A program made the translations under genes and the position numbers. A stretch of DNA of 64,000 nucleotides from Qipengyuania oceanensis (GTDB lineage: Bacteria; Pseudomonadota; Alphaproteobacteria; Sphingomonadales; Sphingomonadaceae): positions 62,001 through 126,000 of the forward strand of contig NZ_WTYN01000001.1 of assembly GCF_009827535.1 (NCBI RefSeq). Direction: 5' to 3'. Below the pieces are notes generated by a model. The model did not search any database. It was not told the origin of the DNA and was given only the letters and a program-made list of their open reading frames with translations. This document shows positions 26,110 to 35,493 of the stretch, in pieces. Within the stretch, counting starts at the first letter, position 1. The number at the start of each line of letters is the position of its first letter.

Positions 26110-26850
26110 ATGAGCCGAAAGAAACGCCTCGACCAGATGCTCGTCGACCGGGGGATGGTCGAAAGCCGGACCCGTGCGCAGGCGCTGGTGATGGCGGGAC
26201 TGGTGTTCTCGAACGAGCGCAAGCTGGAAAAGCCGGGCCAGCAGATGGCTGAGGACGCGCCGCTCGACGTGCGCGGACGCGATCATCCCTGGGTCAGTCG
26301 CGGCGGGATCAAGCTGGCCCATGCCATCGAACATTTCGATCTCGATCCGGCGGGCGTCACCGCGATGGATATCGGCAGCTCGACCGGCGGCTTCACCGAC
26401 GTTCTGCTCCAGGGCGGCGCTGCCCATGTCTTCGCGGTCGACAGCGGCACCAACCAGCTCGCCTGGAAGCTGCGGCAGGACGAACGGGTGACGGTTCTGG
26501 AGCAGACCAGCGCGCGCATCCTGACGCCGGAGTTGATCGATCGGCCGTGCGGCTGGGTGGTGTGCGACGCCAGCTTCATCGGCCTTGCCAAGGTGCTCGA
26601 ACGCCCGCTCGAACTGGCAGCGCCTGCATGCAGGCTGGTCGCACTGATCAAGCCGCAATTTGAAGTCGGGCGCGAGGAGGTCGGCAAGAAGGGCGTGGTC
26701 AGCGATCCGGCCTTGCACGAACGGGTGTGCGGCGAAGTGCGCGCCTGGGTCGAGAGTATCGGGTTCGAGGTGCAGGGCATCGTCGAGAGCCCGATCACCG
26801 GACCCGAGGGCAATGTCGAGTTCCTGATTTCCGCGCTCAGAACCGGCTAG
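26110..26850 (+). CDS. tlyA: TlyA family rRNA 2'-O-methyltransferase
   Basis: A 246-residue protein with an N-terminal S4 RNA-binding domain (residues about 1-60, RLDQMLVDRGMVESRTRAQALVMAG) and an FtsJ-like Rossmann methyltransferase domain (about 60-246). SAM-binding features are MDIGSSTGGFTDVLLQGGA and VCDASFIGL. Relatives methylate 16S and/or 23S rRNA; some were named haemolysins. The ATG at 26110 gives the standard N-terminus MSRKKRLDQML; the longer frame from 26041 overlaps the divergent lipoprotein gene. It converges with the XRE/IrrE regulator, stops overlapping by 4 bases. Confidence 0.92.
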   Translation: MSRKKRLDQMLVDRGMVESRTRAQALVMAGLVFSNERKLEKPGQQMAEDAPLDVRGRDHPWVSRGGIKLAHAIEHFDLDPAGVTAMDIGSSTGGFTDVLLQGGAAHVFAVDSGTNQLAWKLRQDERVTVLEQTSARILTPELIDRPCGWVVCDASFIGLAKVLERPLELAAPACRLVALIKPQFEVGREEVGKKGVVSDPALHERVCGEVRAWVESIGFEVQGIVESPITGPEGNVEFLISALRTG

Positions 26851-28283
26851 CCGATCCGGTAGGGGACCACGCCGCGATGGTCGGGGTCGACCTCGATTTC
26901 GCGATCGCTCGGCGGGAAGGCGCGCTGGTCGCAATCCGGGCGCGGACAGATGCGGCAGGAAATCCCGATCGGCACCACGCTGCGTTCCGAGGCGAGGTCC
27001 AGCCCGTCGGCGTAGATGAACTCGCCCGCGTGGGTCGTCTCGCAGCCCAGCGCCACGGCATAGCGGCGCGGCGGCCGCTCGAAAGTGCCTGACGGTTTTA
27101 CCAGGCCCTTGGCCATCGAGACATAGCGCACCCCATCGGGCGTTTCCGCCAGCTGCACGAGGATACGGTCGGGCACGGCGACGGCCTCGTGCACGATCCA
27201 GAGCGGGCAGGCCCCGCCGAATCGTGCGAACTGGAGCCGCGTCGCCGAATGCCGCTTGGTGATGTTGCCGGCCATGTCGACGCGGCAGAAGAAGAACGGC
27301 ACGCCCTTCGCGCCATCGCGCTGGAGGGTCGAGAGCCGATGGCAGGTCTGTTCGAAACTGGTGCCGAAGATCTGCGCGATGCGGTCGATGTCGTGCCGCA
27401 AGGTCCGGGCGGTGCGACGAAAGTCGTCGTAGGGCATCAGCAGCGCGCCCGCCGCGTAGTTCGACAGGCCGACGAACAGCAGCTGGCGCGAGGCGGCGCT
27501 TTGCAGCTTCGCGCCTTCGATGACGGCGAGGATCTCGTCGCGCAAGGCCAGCGAGACGAGCTGGTGCGCGAGCTGGAAGCGGCGGCTTTCGGCGGGCTGC
27601 CCCGGGTCGATGACCAGGTGGCTCATCTCCGCGTCGAAACTGCGAATGCCCGACTGGCCGGAATAGATCAGCGAGATCGACAGCGCCTGCCTGAGGTGCG
27701 TCTCGATCGCCTCTGTGCCGGGGGAGGGTGCACGGCCGCGCAACTGCCGAGCCAGCTTTTCCGCCGCGCGGTCGAGCGTGTCGACGTAATTGTTGGCGAA
27801 GTGAAACCAGTCGCGCACCTGCTCCCACGGAAGGCGGGCGGTCGCAGCGGTGTCGGCCGCGGGATTCTCGGTGGTGAGCGCCTCGTCCACCATCGCGAGC
27901 CGCTGGCCGGTGCGGCGATAGGCCTCGTGAAGCGCGACGAACCGCTCGGCAAAGGCCGGGTTCTGCTCGGCGAGGCGGGCAAGCTGGTCGGGCGGCAGCG
28001 GTTCGGCGAACAGCGGGTCGGCGCTCGCCTCGCGCAGCGCGACCACCAGCTGTTCGGTGCCGTCGGTGCCCAGGTCCTGCCAGTCGACTGGGAACAGGCT
28101 GGCGAGCTTCTCGATCAGCGCCGAAGTGAGCGGGCGCTGGTCGTTTTCCAGCTGCGAGAGATAGCTCGCACTGACGCCGAGCGCCGTCGCCAGGTCGGCC
28201 TGCCGCAACTCGCGACTTTCGCGCAGGGCGCGCAGGCGTTGACCTGCAAAGAGGCGGCGACGGACCGGCATCACACTTCGCAT
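26847..28283 (-). CDS. XRE-family regulator with IrrE/ImmA-like and DUF2083 domains (short-chain fatty acyl regulator, ScfR)
   Basis: Transcription factor of 478 residues. An XRE HTH (residues about 12-68, RLRALRESRELRQADLATAL then GVSASYLSQLENDQRPLT) is followed by an IrrE/ImmA-type metallopeptidase-like domain (about 160-320). The C-terminal domain carries a Cys cluster (GISCRICPRPDC) like the Fe-S-binding region of PrpR-type proteins. Relatives (RamB, PrpR, MccR) sense acyl-CoA state and control acetate or propionate genes. It is divergent from the methylmalonyl-CoA pathway operon, with TTTGCAA-type repeats between. The start may be ATG 28283 or ATG 28271 (four residues shorter); neither has a good Shine-Dalgarno. 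Confidence 0.88.
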   Translation of the reverse strand: MRSVMPVRRRLFAGQRLRALRESRELRQADLATALGVSASYLSQLENDQRPLTSALIEKLASLFPVDWQDLGTDGTEQLVVALREASADPLFAEPLPPDQLARLAEQNPAFAERFVALHEAYRRTGQRLAMVDEALTTENPAADTAATARLPWEQVRDWFHFANNYVDTLDRAAEKLARQLRGRAPSPGTEAIETHLRQALSISLIYSGQSGIRSFDAEMSHLVIDPGQPAESRRFQLAHQLVSLALRDEILAVIEGAKLQSAASRQLLFVGLSNYAAGALLMPYDDFRRTARTLRHDIDRIAQIFGTSFEQTCHRLSTLQRDGAKGVPFFFCRVDMAGNITKRHSATRLQFARFGGACPLWIVHEAVAVPDRILVQLAETPDGVRYVSMAKGLVKPSGTFERPPRRYAVALGCETTHAGEFIYADGLDLASERSVVPIGISCRICPRPDCDQRAFPPSDREIEVDPDHRGVVPYRIG

Positions 28284-28285
28284 AA

Positions 28286-28324
28286 TTTGCAAACACCGGC
28301 TTTGCAACTTCGCAACTTTGCATT
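28286..28324. promoter_or_regulatory. TTTGCAA-type repeat cluster, candidate ScfR operator
   Basis: A perfect 8-bp palindrome TTTGCAAA (28286-28293) is followed by three tandem 8-mers, TTTGCAAC, TTCGCAAC and TTTGCATT (28301-28324). TTTGCAAA is the core of sites reported for RamB/PrpR-type regulators. The cluster lies in the 110-bp gap between the regulator gene and pccB and abuts the regulator start, so autoregulation plus control of the operon is likely. Confidence 0.65.
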
Positions 28325-28393
28325 GGACAGCGCCGTCGGGCAGCGCCAACACGCACGCTTCGCCAGTCGTGAATGGCCGCTTGTGGAGAGCCA

Positions 28394-29926
28394 ATGTCCG
28401 CCAATATCGCCGAAATGGAACGCCGCCGGGACGCAGCAAAGCTGGGCGGCGGGGAAAAGCGCATCGCCGCGCAACACGCCAAGGGCAAGCTGACCGCACG
28501 CGAGCGGCTGGACATATTGCTGGACGAAGGCAGCTTTGAGGAACTCGACACCTACGTCGAGCATGACTGCGTCGATTTCGGGATGCAGGATCAGAAGATC
28601 CCGGGCGACGGTGTCGTCACCGGCAGCGGCACGATCAACGGCCGGCTCGTCTTCGTATTCAGCCAGGATTTCACCGTCTTCGGCGGCTCGCTGTCTAAAC
28701 GCCACGCGGAAAAGATCTGCAAGGTGATGGACATGGCCATGAAGGTGGGCGCACCGGTCATCGGCCTCAACGACAGCGGCGGCGCGCGCATCCAGGAAGG
28801 CGTGGCTTCGCTCGGCGGATATGCCGAGGTGTTCCAGCGCAATGTACTCGCCAGCGGCGTGGTGCCGCAAATCAGCCTCATCATGGGGCCGTGCGCGGGC
28901 GGCGCGGTCTATTCGCCCGCTATGACCGACTTCATCTTCATGGTGGAGGACAGCTCCTACATGTTCGTCACCGGGCCGGACGTGGTGAAGACGGTGACGA
29001 ACGAGGTCGTCACGCAGGAAGAACTGGGCGGGGCAAAGACGCACACCACCAAGACTTCCGTCGCCGACAACGCCTTCGCGAACGATATCGAGACGCTGCT
29101 CGCGACGCGCAATTTCTTCGATTACCTGCCGCTGTCGAACCGCGAGGATGTGCCCGAGCGGCCGACCAGCGACCCGTGGGACCGCATCGAGGACAGTCTC
29201 GACACGCTGATCCCCGACAACGCCAACCAGCCTTACGACATGCACGAAGTCATCCGGAAGACGCTGGACGAGGGCGACTTCTTCGAGATCCAGCCGGGCC
29301 ATGCGGGCAACATCATCTGCGGTTTCGGCCGGGTCGAGGGCCGCACGGTGGGCGTGGTGGCGAACCAGCCCATGGTGCTCGCCGGCGTTCTCGACATCAA
29401 TTCTTCCAAGAAAGCCGCGCGCTTCGTGCGCTTCTGCGATGCTTTCGAAATTCCGATCCTGACCTTCGTCGACGTGCCCGGCTTCCTTCCCGGCACGGCG
29501 CAGGAGCATAACGGCATCATCAAGCACGGCGCGAAGCTGCTGTTCGCCTATGCCGAGGCGACCGTGCCCAAGATCACCGTGATCACCCGCAAAGCCTATG
29601 GCGGCGCCTATGACGTGATGGCCTCCAAGCACCTGCGCGGCGACTTGAACTACGCTTGGCCCACGGCCGAAATCGCGGTGATGGGCGCCAAGGGTGCGGT
29701 CGAGATCATCTTCCGCCAGGACCGCGACGACCCCGACAAGATCGCCGAGAAGACGAAGGAATACGAAGACCGCTTCGCCAACCCCTTCGTTGCGGCACAG
29801 CGCGGCTATATCGACGAGGTGATCTACCCGCACTCGACGCGGCGGCGCATCGCGTTGGGGCTAAGGAAGCTGCGCGGCAAGCAGCTCGAAAACCCGTGGA
29901 AGAAGCATGACAATATTCCGTTGTGA
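28394..29926 (+). CDS. pccB: propionyl-CoA carboxylase beta chain (carboxyltransferase)
   Basis: Carboxyltransferase subunit moving CO2 from biotin to propionyl-CoA to form methylmalonyl-CoA. The 510-residue protein has the acyl-CoA carboxylase beta fold, with landmarks [50 protein letters not shown] and YGGAYDVM. The ATG at 28394 is preceded by GGAGAG; a start at 28373 lacks this. First gene of the operon and divergent from the ScfR-type regulator. The alpha chain pccA lies at the far end of the operon. Confidence 0.95.
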   Translation: MSANIAEMERRRDAAKLGGGEKRIAAQHAKGKLTARERLDILLDEGSFEELDTYVEHDCVDFGMQDQKIPGDGVVTGSGTINGRLVFVFSQDFTVFGGSLSKRHAEKICKVMDMAMKVGAPVIGLNDSGGARIQEGVASLGGYAEVFQRNVLASGVVPQISLIMGPCAGGAVYSPAMTDFIFMVEDSSYMFVTGPDVVKTVTNEVVTQEELGGAKTHTTKTSVADNAFANDIETLLATRNFFDYLPLSNREDVPERPTSDPWDRIEDSLDTLIPDNANQPYDMHEVIRKTLDEGDFFEIQPGHAGNIICGFGRVEGRTVGVVANQPMVLAGVLDINSSKKAARFVRFCDAFEIPILTFVDVPGFLPGTAQEHNGIIKHGAKLLFAYAEATVPKITVITRKAYGGAYDVMASKHLRGDLNYAWPTAEIAVMGAKGAVEIIFRQDRDDPDKIAEKTKEYEDRFANPFVAAQRGYIDEVIYPHSTRRRIALGLRKLRGKQLENPWKKHDNIPL

Positions 29927-30024
29927 GTAAGCGCGGCATCCTGATCGTTTTGCTTCTCACTGGGGCAGTTTTTGCGCTGATGCTTTACAGCGGGATGTTC
30001 ATGCACGGAGATCCAATCGAATGA
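29923..30024 (+). CDS. 33-residue single-pass membrane microprotein
   Basis: A tiny frame starting with GTG at 29923, overlapping the pccB stop (GTGA) and ending at a TGA that overlaps the mce start (ATGA at 30021). It encodes a short basic start (MSKRG), one hydrophobic helix ([17 protein letters not shown]) and a short polar tail. The four-base overlaps on both sides suggest translational coupling, and there is no other use for this interval. Base composition is lower in GC than the flanking genes. I do not recognise a family; membrane anchoring or modulation of the pathway is only a guess. Confidence 0.6.
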   Translation: MSKRGILIVLLLTGAVFALMLYSGMFMHGDPIE

Positions 30025-30476
30025 AACTCGGCCGGCTCAACCATATCGGCGTCGCGACGCCCTCGATCGCGGACTCCATCGCCTATTACCGCGAGACGAT
30101 GGGGGCGGTGCGGATAACCGAGCCCTTCGATCTCGAGGCGCAGGGCGTAAAGGTCTGCTTCGTCGAAACGCCGGACGCCCATGGCGAGCTCGGCAAGGGC
30201 ACCCAGATCGAGCTGATCGAGCCGTTCAACGAGAGCAGCCCGATCAACGGTTTCCTCGCGAAGAACCCGGCGGGCGGCCAGCACCACGTCTGCTACGAGG
30301 TCGAGGATATCGAAGAAGCGCGCAGCTGGTTCGAGGACAAGGGCAAGCGTATTCTCGGCCCCACGCGCATCGGGGCGCATGGCACGCCGATCTTCTTCCT
30401 CCATCCCAAGGACATGATGGGGCAACTGACCGAGATCATGGAGACGCCGAAGGACGGCGCGCACTGGTCGAACTGA
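30021..30476 (+). CDS. mce: methylmalonyl-CoA epimerase
   Basis: A 151-residue VOC-fold enzyme interconverting the 2S and 2R forms of methylmalonyl-CoA. The family pattern is clear: GRLNHIGVATPSIADSIAYY at the start, GKGTQIELIEP, GGQHHVCYEVEDIEEA and FLHPKDMMGQLTEIME at the end, supplying the metal ligands His and Glu. The start overlaps the stop of the preceding microprotein gene. It links pccA/pccB to the mutase encoded downstream. Confidence 0.95.
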   Translation: MKLGRLNHIGVATPSIADSIAYYRETMGAVRITEPFDLEAQGVKVCFVETPDAHGELGKGTQIELIEPFNESSPINGFLAKNPAGGQHHVCYEVEDIEEARSWFEDKGKRILGPTRIGAHGTPIFFLHPKDMMGQLTEIMETPKDGAHWSN

Positions 30477-30495
30477 GATAAACTGAAGAGACACG

Positions 30496-31284
30496 ATGGC
30501 CGACTACGAAACTATCAAGACCGAACGCGACGGCGACGTCCTGATCATCACGCTGAACCGGCCGGAGCGCCTGAACGCGATGCCGCCGCAGATGGCGGAC
30601 GAAATCGGCGCGGCCTTCTACGATCTCGAGGGTGCGCGCTGCGTGCTCATCACCGGCGAGGGCAAGGGCTTCTGTTCGGGCGCTGATCTGGCCGCGCGGG
30701 GCGAAGGCAATGCGCTCGCCAACAAGGGCGGCAGCCATCGGGCGCTGTCGAACCACTACAACCCGGCGGTCAACATGGTGCTGCGCGCGCCCGTGCCGGT
30801 CGTGTGCGCGGTCAACGGCCCGGCGGCGGGCGTCGGCTGTTCGCTGGGCCTTGCCGGCGACTTCGTGCTGGCAGGCAAGAGCGCCTATTTCCTCCAGGCC
30901 TTCGTCAACATCGGCCTGGTACCCGACGGCGGATCGACCTGGCTGCTGGCTCGGACCATCGGTCGCGCCCGCGCCACGCGCATGATGATGCTGGGCGAGA
31001 AGATTTCGGCCGAACAGGCGGAGGACTGGGGCCTCATCTACAAGGCGGTCGACGACGATGCGCTGATGACCGAAGCGAAGGAACTCGCACAGCGCCTCGC
31101 AAGCGGCCCGACGCTCGCCTATTCGACGATGAAGCGGAACATCGCCACCGCGCTCGACGGCGGCCTGCCAGAAGTGCTGCAGGCCGAGGCCGAGGGCCAG
31201 CGCCTGGCCGGCGCGAGCGAGGATGCGCGCGAGGGAGGCATGGCCTTTCTCCAGAAGCGCAAGGCCGAATTCAAGGGCAAGTAG
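30496..31284 (+). CDS. enoyl-CoA hydratase/isomerase family protein
   Basis: Crotonase-superfamily protein of 262 residues. Oxyanion-hole motifs are GKGFCSGADLAARGEG and NGPAAGVGCSLGLAGDFVLA; the GLVPDGGSTWLLART stretch, with Asp rather than Glu, is typical of the PaaG-like ring-opening isomerase branch. It probably acts on a branched or unsaturated acyl-CoA feeding into propionyl-CoA; exact substrate is uncertain. It lies 19 bases after mce and 4 bases before the GST gene, firmly inside the propionate operon. Confidence 0.88.
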   Translation: MADYETIKTERDGDVLIITLNRPERLNAMPPQMADEIGAAFYDLEGARCVLITGEGKGFCSGADLAARGEGNALANKGGSHRALSNHYNPAVNMVLRAPVPVVCAVNGPAAGVGCSLGLAGDFVLAGKSAYFLQAFVNIGLVPDGGSTWLLARTIGRARATRMMMLGEKISAEQAEDWGLIYKAVDDDALMTEAKELAQRLASGPTLAYSTMKRNIATALDGGLPEVLQAEAEGQRLAGASEDAREGGMAFLQKRKAEFKGK

Positions 31285-31288
31285 GCGG

Positions 31289-31900
31289 ATGCTTTTCTTC
31301 GACAGCCCCAATCCCGCGCCCAATCCGCGACGCGTGCGCATCTTCGCGGCGGAGAAAGGCGTCGAGCTGCCCACGCGCACGATCTCTATCCCCGAGCGCG
31401 AGCAGAAGTCGGACGAGTACCTCAAGCTCAATCCGCGCGGGCAGACCCCGGCGCTGCAGCTCGACGATGGCACGGTGATCGCCGAAAGCGTGGCGATCAT
31501 GCGCTATCTCGAGGCGAAGCATCCCGAACCGCCGATGTTCGGGACCACGCCCGAAGAGATCGCGGCGATCGAGATGTGGAGCCGCCGGGTCGAGATGGTC
31601 CTGATGGCTCCGGTCGGCGCGGTGTGGGTGCACACGCATCCCTTCACCGCCAGGATCCCGATCCGCATGCCCGAATGGGGCGAGACGAACCGCCCGCTGG
31701 TGGAGGCGGCGTTCCGCTTCTTCGACCAGTCGCTGGAAGGACGCGAATTCCTCGCGGCCGACAGCTTCACCAGTGCAGACATCCTGCTGCTGACGACCTT
31801 CGATTTCGCGAAGTTCGTCGGCTGCGGCACACCCGACGATTGCACCCACCTGCGCGACTGGCACGAGCGGGTTTCGGCTCGCCCGAGCGCCAGCGCATGA
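31289..31900 (+). CDS. glutathione S-transferase family protein
   Basis: A 203-residue cytosolic GST with an N-terminal thioredoxin-like domain ([44 protein letters not shown]) and a C-terminal helical domain ending near residue 203. The ATG at 31289, 4 bases after the preceding stop, gives the normal start; the open frame extends upstream inside the hydratase gene. GSTs are not part of the classical methylmalonyl-CoA route; a detoxifying role for reactive acyl or aldehyde by-products is a guess. Confidence 0.87.
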   Translation: MLFFDSPNPAPNPRRVRIFAAEKGVELPTRTISIPEREQKSDEYLKLNPRGQTPALQLDDGTVIAESVAIMRYLEAKHPEPPMFGTTPEEIAAIEMWSRRVEMVLMAPVGAVWVHTHPFTARIPIRMPEWGETNRPLVEAAFRFFDQSLEGREFLAADSFTSADILLLTTFDFAKFVGCGTPDDCTHLRDWHERVSARPSASA

Positions 31901-31907
31901 GGACACG

Positions 31908-34073
31908 ATGACCGACAAGCCCACCTATGACGACTGGAAGCCCCTCGCCGAAAAGGAAGTGAAGGGCCGCGATCTCACCTGGCACACGCCGGAAGGCATC
32001 GCCGTGAAGCCGCTGTACACGAGCGAGGATACCGAAGGGCTCGACCCCGCCGTGTACGCCGGAGTTCCGGGCATCGCGCCGTTCACGCGCGGGCCCTATG
32101 CCTCGATGTACACCGGCCGTCCGTGGACCATCCGGCAATATGCGGGCTTCTCGACCGCCGAGGAATCGAACGCATTCTATCGCCGCAATCTTGCCGCTGG
32201 GCAGAAGGGGCTTTCGGTCGCCTTCGACCTCGCCACGCACCGCGGCTATGACAGCGACCACCCGCGCGTGGTCGGCGATGTCGGTAAGGCGGGCGTCGCG
32301 ATCGATACCGTGCGCGACATGGAAATCCTGTTCGACCAGATCCCGCTCGACACCATGAGTGTCAGCATGACGATGAACGGTGCGGTGATTCCCGTGCTCG
32401 CTTTCTACATCGTCGCGGCAGAGCGGCAGGGGGTCAGCCAGGACAAGCTCGCCGGGACCATCCAGAACGACATCCTCAAGGAGTTCATGGTCCGCAACAC
32501 CTATATCTACCCGCCCGAACCATCGATGCGGATCGTTTCGGACATCATCGCATATACCTCGGCCAACATGCCGAAATTCAACAGCATTTCGATCTCGGGC
32601 TATCATATGCACGAGGCCGGGGCGACGGCCGTGCAGGAGCTCGCGTTCACCATCGCCGACGGCAAGGAATACGCCAAGCGTGCTATGGAAGCGGGGCTCG
32701 ATATCGATGCCTTCGCGCCGCGCCTGTCCTTCTTCTGGGGCATCGGCATGAACTTCTTCATGGAGATCGCCAAGATGCGCGCCGCGCGGGCGCTGTGGCA
32801 CGACGTGATGGACGGGCTGGGGGCGCAGAATCCCAAGTCGAAGATGCTGCGCACGCACTGCCAGACGAGCGGCGTGAGCTTGCAGGAGCAGGACCCCTAC
32901 AACAACGTCATCCGCACTACGATCGAGGCGATGGCGGCGGTGCTGGGCGGCACGCAGTCGCTCCACACCAACGCGCTGGACGAGGCGATCGCGCTGCCGA
33001 CCGACTTTTCCGCCCGCATCGCGCGCAATACGCAGCTGGTGATCCAGGAAGAGACCGGCGTCACCAGGGTCGCCGATCCCTTGGGCGGCAGCTATTATAT
33101 CGAAAGCCTGACCGCCGCGCTGGTGGATGAAGCGAAGAAGATGCTCGACGAGGTCGAGGCGGCGGGCGGCATGACCGAATATGTCGCCAGCGGAAAACCC
33201 AAGGCGCAGATCGAGGAAGCCGCCGCCGCCAAGCAGGCGAGCGTCGACAAGGGCGAGACGGTGATCGTGGGCGTGAACAAGTACCGCCTTCCGCAAGAGG
33301 CCGAGATCGACACGCTCGACATCGACAACCACGCCGTGCGCCAGAGCCAGATCGAGCGTATTGCGAAGGTGCGCGATGGCCGTGACGAGGCGGCTTGCCG
33401 GGCGGCTCTCCAGGCGCTGACCGAAGGTGCGAAAGGCGGCGCGAACGTGCTGCAACTTGCAGTGGAAGCCGCACGCCACGACGCAACTCTGGGTGAAATT
33501 TCCTCGGCCATGGAAGAGGTGTTCGGGCGCTACGACACTTCGCCCAGGCCCGTGCGCGGGGTCTTCGCCGAAGCCTATAACGAAGATGATCGGTATGCCC
33601 AGGTCGTCGAGGGCGTGAAGGCGGTCGAGCGGCGGCTCGGCCACAAGCCCAAGCTGATGGTCGCCAAGATGGGCCAGGACGGGCACGATCGCGGCGCGAA
33701 CGTGATCGCCAGCGCCTTTGCCGACATGGGCTTCGATGTGCTCAGCGGCCCGCTGTTCCAGACTCCGCAAGAAACCCGCGACATGGCACTGGCCGAGAAC
33801 GTCGACGCCATCGGCGCGAGCAGCCTTGCGGCAGGCCACAAGACGCTGATCCCCGAACTGATCGGTTTGCTGAAGGAAGCAGGCCGCAGCGACATCAAGG
33901 TGATCGCCGGCGGCGTCATCCCGCAGAAGGACTACGACTTCCTGCGCGATGCCGGAGTGCAGGGGATCTACGGACCGGGCAGCAATGTGGTCGAATGCGC
34001 CGCGGATGTGCTGCGCCTGCTCGGCCACAATATGCCGCCCGCGGGCGAAGATCTGGACGAGGCGGCGGAATGA
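31908..34073 (+). CDS. mcm: methylmalonyl-CoA mutase
   Basis: Adenosylcobalamin enzyme turning (R)-methylmalonyl-CoA into succinyl-CoA. The 721-residue single chain holds the TIM-barrel catalytic part (about 30-570), with [20 protein letters not shown] and [13 protein letters not shown]. The C-terminal B12 domain carries the DxHxxG motif at residues 591-596 ([11 protein letters not shown]), then ASSLAAGH and VIAGGVIP. This is the homodimer-type large subunit without a separate small subunit. An 8-base gap separates it from the GST gene; its stop overlaps the next small gene. Confidence 0.96.
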   Translation: MTDKPTYDDWKPLAEKEVKGRDLTWHTPEGIAVKPLYTSEDTEGLDPAVYAGVPGIAPFTRGPYASMYTGRPWTIRQYAGFSTAEESNAFYRRNLAAGQKGLSVAFDLATHRGYDSDHPRVVGDVGKAGVAIDTVRDMEILFDQIPLDTMSVSMTMNGAVIPVLAFYIVAAERQGVSQDKLAGTIQNDILKEFMVRNTYIYPPEPSMRIVSDIIAYTSANMPKFNSISISGYHMHEAGATAVQELAFTIADGKEYAKRAMEAGLDIDAFAPRLSFFWGIGMNFFMEIAKMRAARALWHDVMDGLGAQNPKSKMLRTHCQTSGVSLQEQDPYNNVIRTTIEAMAAVLGGTQSLHTNALDEAIALPTDFSARIARNTQLVIQEETGVTRVADPLGGSYYIESLTAALVDEAKKMLDEVEAAGGMTEYVASGKPKAQIEEAAAAKQASVDKGETVIVGVNKYRLPQEAEIDTLDIDNHAVRQSQIERIAKVRDGRDEAACRAALQALTEGAKGGANVLQLAVEAARHDATLGEISSAMEEVFGRYDTSPRPVRGVFAEAYNEDDRYAQVVEGVKAVERRLGHKPKLMVAKMGQDGHDRGANVIASAFADMGFDVLSGPLFQTPQETRDMALAENVDAIGASSLAAGHKTLIPELIGLLKEAGRSDIKVIAGGVIPQKDYDFLRDAGVQGIYGPGSNVVECAADVLRLLGHNMPPAGEDLDEAAE

Positions 34074-34276
34074 AACCCCTTGTTGCCTGGGTCAACATCT
34101 TCGGAGGCACACTGGTCTGGATCGTGGTGACTACGGTCGTCTTCTTCTATTTGAGTTTTCCCAACTACTCGACTGGCACCACGCCGCCATTTTGGCCGAG
34201 AATCGTTCTACTCGCCATTTCGATCGGCACGTGGACGCTAATGGTTCGACACTACCTTAGAAAGGCAAAACGCTAA
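34070..34276 (+). CDS. 68-residue two-pass membrane microprotein
   Basis: Starts with ATG at 34070 overlapping the mutase stop (ATGA) and ends at a TAA sharing a base with the bioB ATG (TAATG at 34276). Two hydrophobic helices (about 10-30 and 42-62) flank a loop with FPNYSTG, and the C-terminus is basic (RHYLRKAKR). GC is lower than in the flanking genes. The longer frame from 33995 is out of place inside the mutase gene. No family recognised. It shares length and layout with the microprotein after bioB. Confidence 0.75.
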   Translation: MKPLVAWVNIFGGTLVWIVVTTVVFFYLSFPNYSTGTTPPFWPRIVLLAISIGTWTLMVRHYLRKAKR

Positions 34277-35289
34277 TGCCTTTGCAAATCCGCACCGATT
34301 GGACCCGCGAGGAAATCGCGGGGCTGTTCGACCTTCCCTTTACCGAGCTGCTGTTCCGTGCGGCCAGCGTACACCGGGAGAACCATCCGCCCGAACAGGT
34401 CCAGCTCTGCACGCTGCTCAGCATCAAGACTGGTGGGTGCCCGGAGGATTGCGGCTATTGCTCGCAGTCGGTGAAGGCCGACAGCGGGGTCGAGGCGACC
34501 AAGCTGATGGAGGTGCAGTCGGTCCTGCAGCGCGCGGCGCAGGCGAAGGATGCAGGTTCGCAGCGGTTCTGCATGGGCGCGGCATGGCGCAACCCCAAAG
34601 ACCGCGACATGCCCGCGATTCTGGAGATCGTGAAGGGCGTGCGCGCGATGGGGCTGGAGACCTGCATGACGCTCGGGATGCTGACGCCGCGGCAGGCCGA
34701 CATGCTCGCCGAAGCGGGACTCGATTACTACAACCACAACATCGACAGCAGCCCCGAATACTACGAGCGCGTCATCACCACGCGCACGATGGGCGAGCGG
34801 CTCGATACCCTCGCCAACGTGCGCGCGGCGGGGATTAACGTGTGTTCGGGCGGGATCGTCGGCATGGGCGAGACGCGTGAGGACCGCGTCGGCTTCGTCC
34901 ACACGCTCGCCACGCTGCCGCAGCATCCCGAAAGCGTGCCGGTCAACGCGCTGGTGCCGGTCAAGGGCACGGTGCTGGGCGACATGCTGGCCGACACCCC
35001 GCTCGCCAAGATCGACGATATCGAGTTCGTCCGCACCGTGGCGGTCACGCGCATCACCATGCCGCTCTCGATGGTGCGCCTCTCTGCGGGCCGCGAGAGC
35101 ATGAGCGAGGCCACCCAGGCGCTGTGCTTCCTCGCCGGCGCGAACTCGATCTTCACCGGCGACAAGCTGCTGACCGCGCCCAACGCCGGCGACGACAGCG
35201 ACGCCGCGCTGTTCGCAAAGCTGGGGCTGATGGCGCTGAAGGGTGAGGAGCCGATGCGCGATTGTAAAGTGGTGGAGGCGGTGGAGTGA
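34276..35289 (+). CDS. bioB: biotin synthase
   Basis: Radical-SAM enzyme inserting sulfur into dethiobiotin. The 337-residue protein has the radical-SAM cluster motif CPEDCGYC (Cys55, Cys59, Cys62), [13 protein letters not shown] and the conserved VPVNALVP and [10 protein letters not shown] regions. No other bio gene is in the window. Its place between the mutase and pccA makes sense because the carboxylase needs biotin. Coupled by overlaps to small membrane-protein genes on both sides. Confidence 0.96.
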   Translation: MPLQIRTDWTREEIAGLFDLPFTELLFRAASVHRENHPPEQVQLCTLLSIKTGGCPEDCGYCSQSVKADSGVEATKLMEVQSVLQRAAQAKDAGSQRFCMGAAWRNPKDRDMPAILEIVKGVRAMGLETCMTLGMLTPRQADMLAEAGLDYYNHNIDSSPEYYERVITTRTMGERLDTLANVRAAGINVCSGGIVGMGETREDRVGFVHTLATLPQHPESVPVNALVPVKGTVLGDMLADTPLAKIDDIEFVRTVAVTRITMPLSMVRLSAGRESMSEATQALCFLAGANSIFTGDKLLTAPNAGDDSDAALFAKLGLMALKGEEPMRDCKVVEAVE

Positions 35290-35492
35290 CATTCACTCAG
35301 AAACTGCGTGCGAAACTGCCTTTCACGATCGCTGGCCTGATCGTCGCGGTCCTGTTGAGCGTGGCGATGTTCACTGTTTTTCCGACGAATTACCCCTGGA
35401 TCAACCTAATCCCGGGGGCGATCATCTGGTTGATCGTAACCCCGCTCATGCAGCGGCGTGCAGTCCGCCTCCGCGACAGAAAGACGAACTAG
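35286..35492 (+). CDS. 68-residue two-pass membrane microprotein
   Basis: Starts with GTG at 35286 overlapping the bioB stop (GTGA) and ends at a TAG one base before the pccA ATG. Two hydrophobic helices (about 12-32 and 40-56) flank a loop with FPTNYPW, and the tail is basic ([14 protein letters not shown]). Length, layout and the FP-NY loop resemble the microprotein before bioB, so the two may be diverged relatives. No function can be assigned. Confidence 0.75.
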   Translation: MTFTQKLRAKLPFTIAGLIVAVLLSVAMFTVFPTNYPWINLIPGAIIWLIVTPLMQRRAVRLRDRKTN

Positions 35493-35493
35493 G

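Noticed and set aside
31767-34028. 753-codon minus-strand open frame opposite methylmalonyl-CoA mutase
   Set aside because: The plus strand holds a full-length mutase with all motifs. The antisense frame is rich in His/Arg/Asp/Gly with no domain, so it is a shadow.
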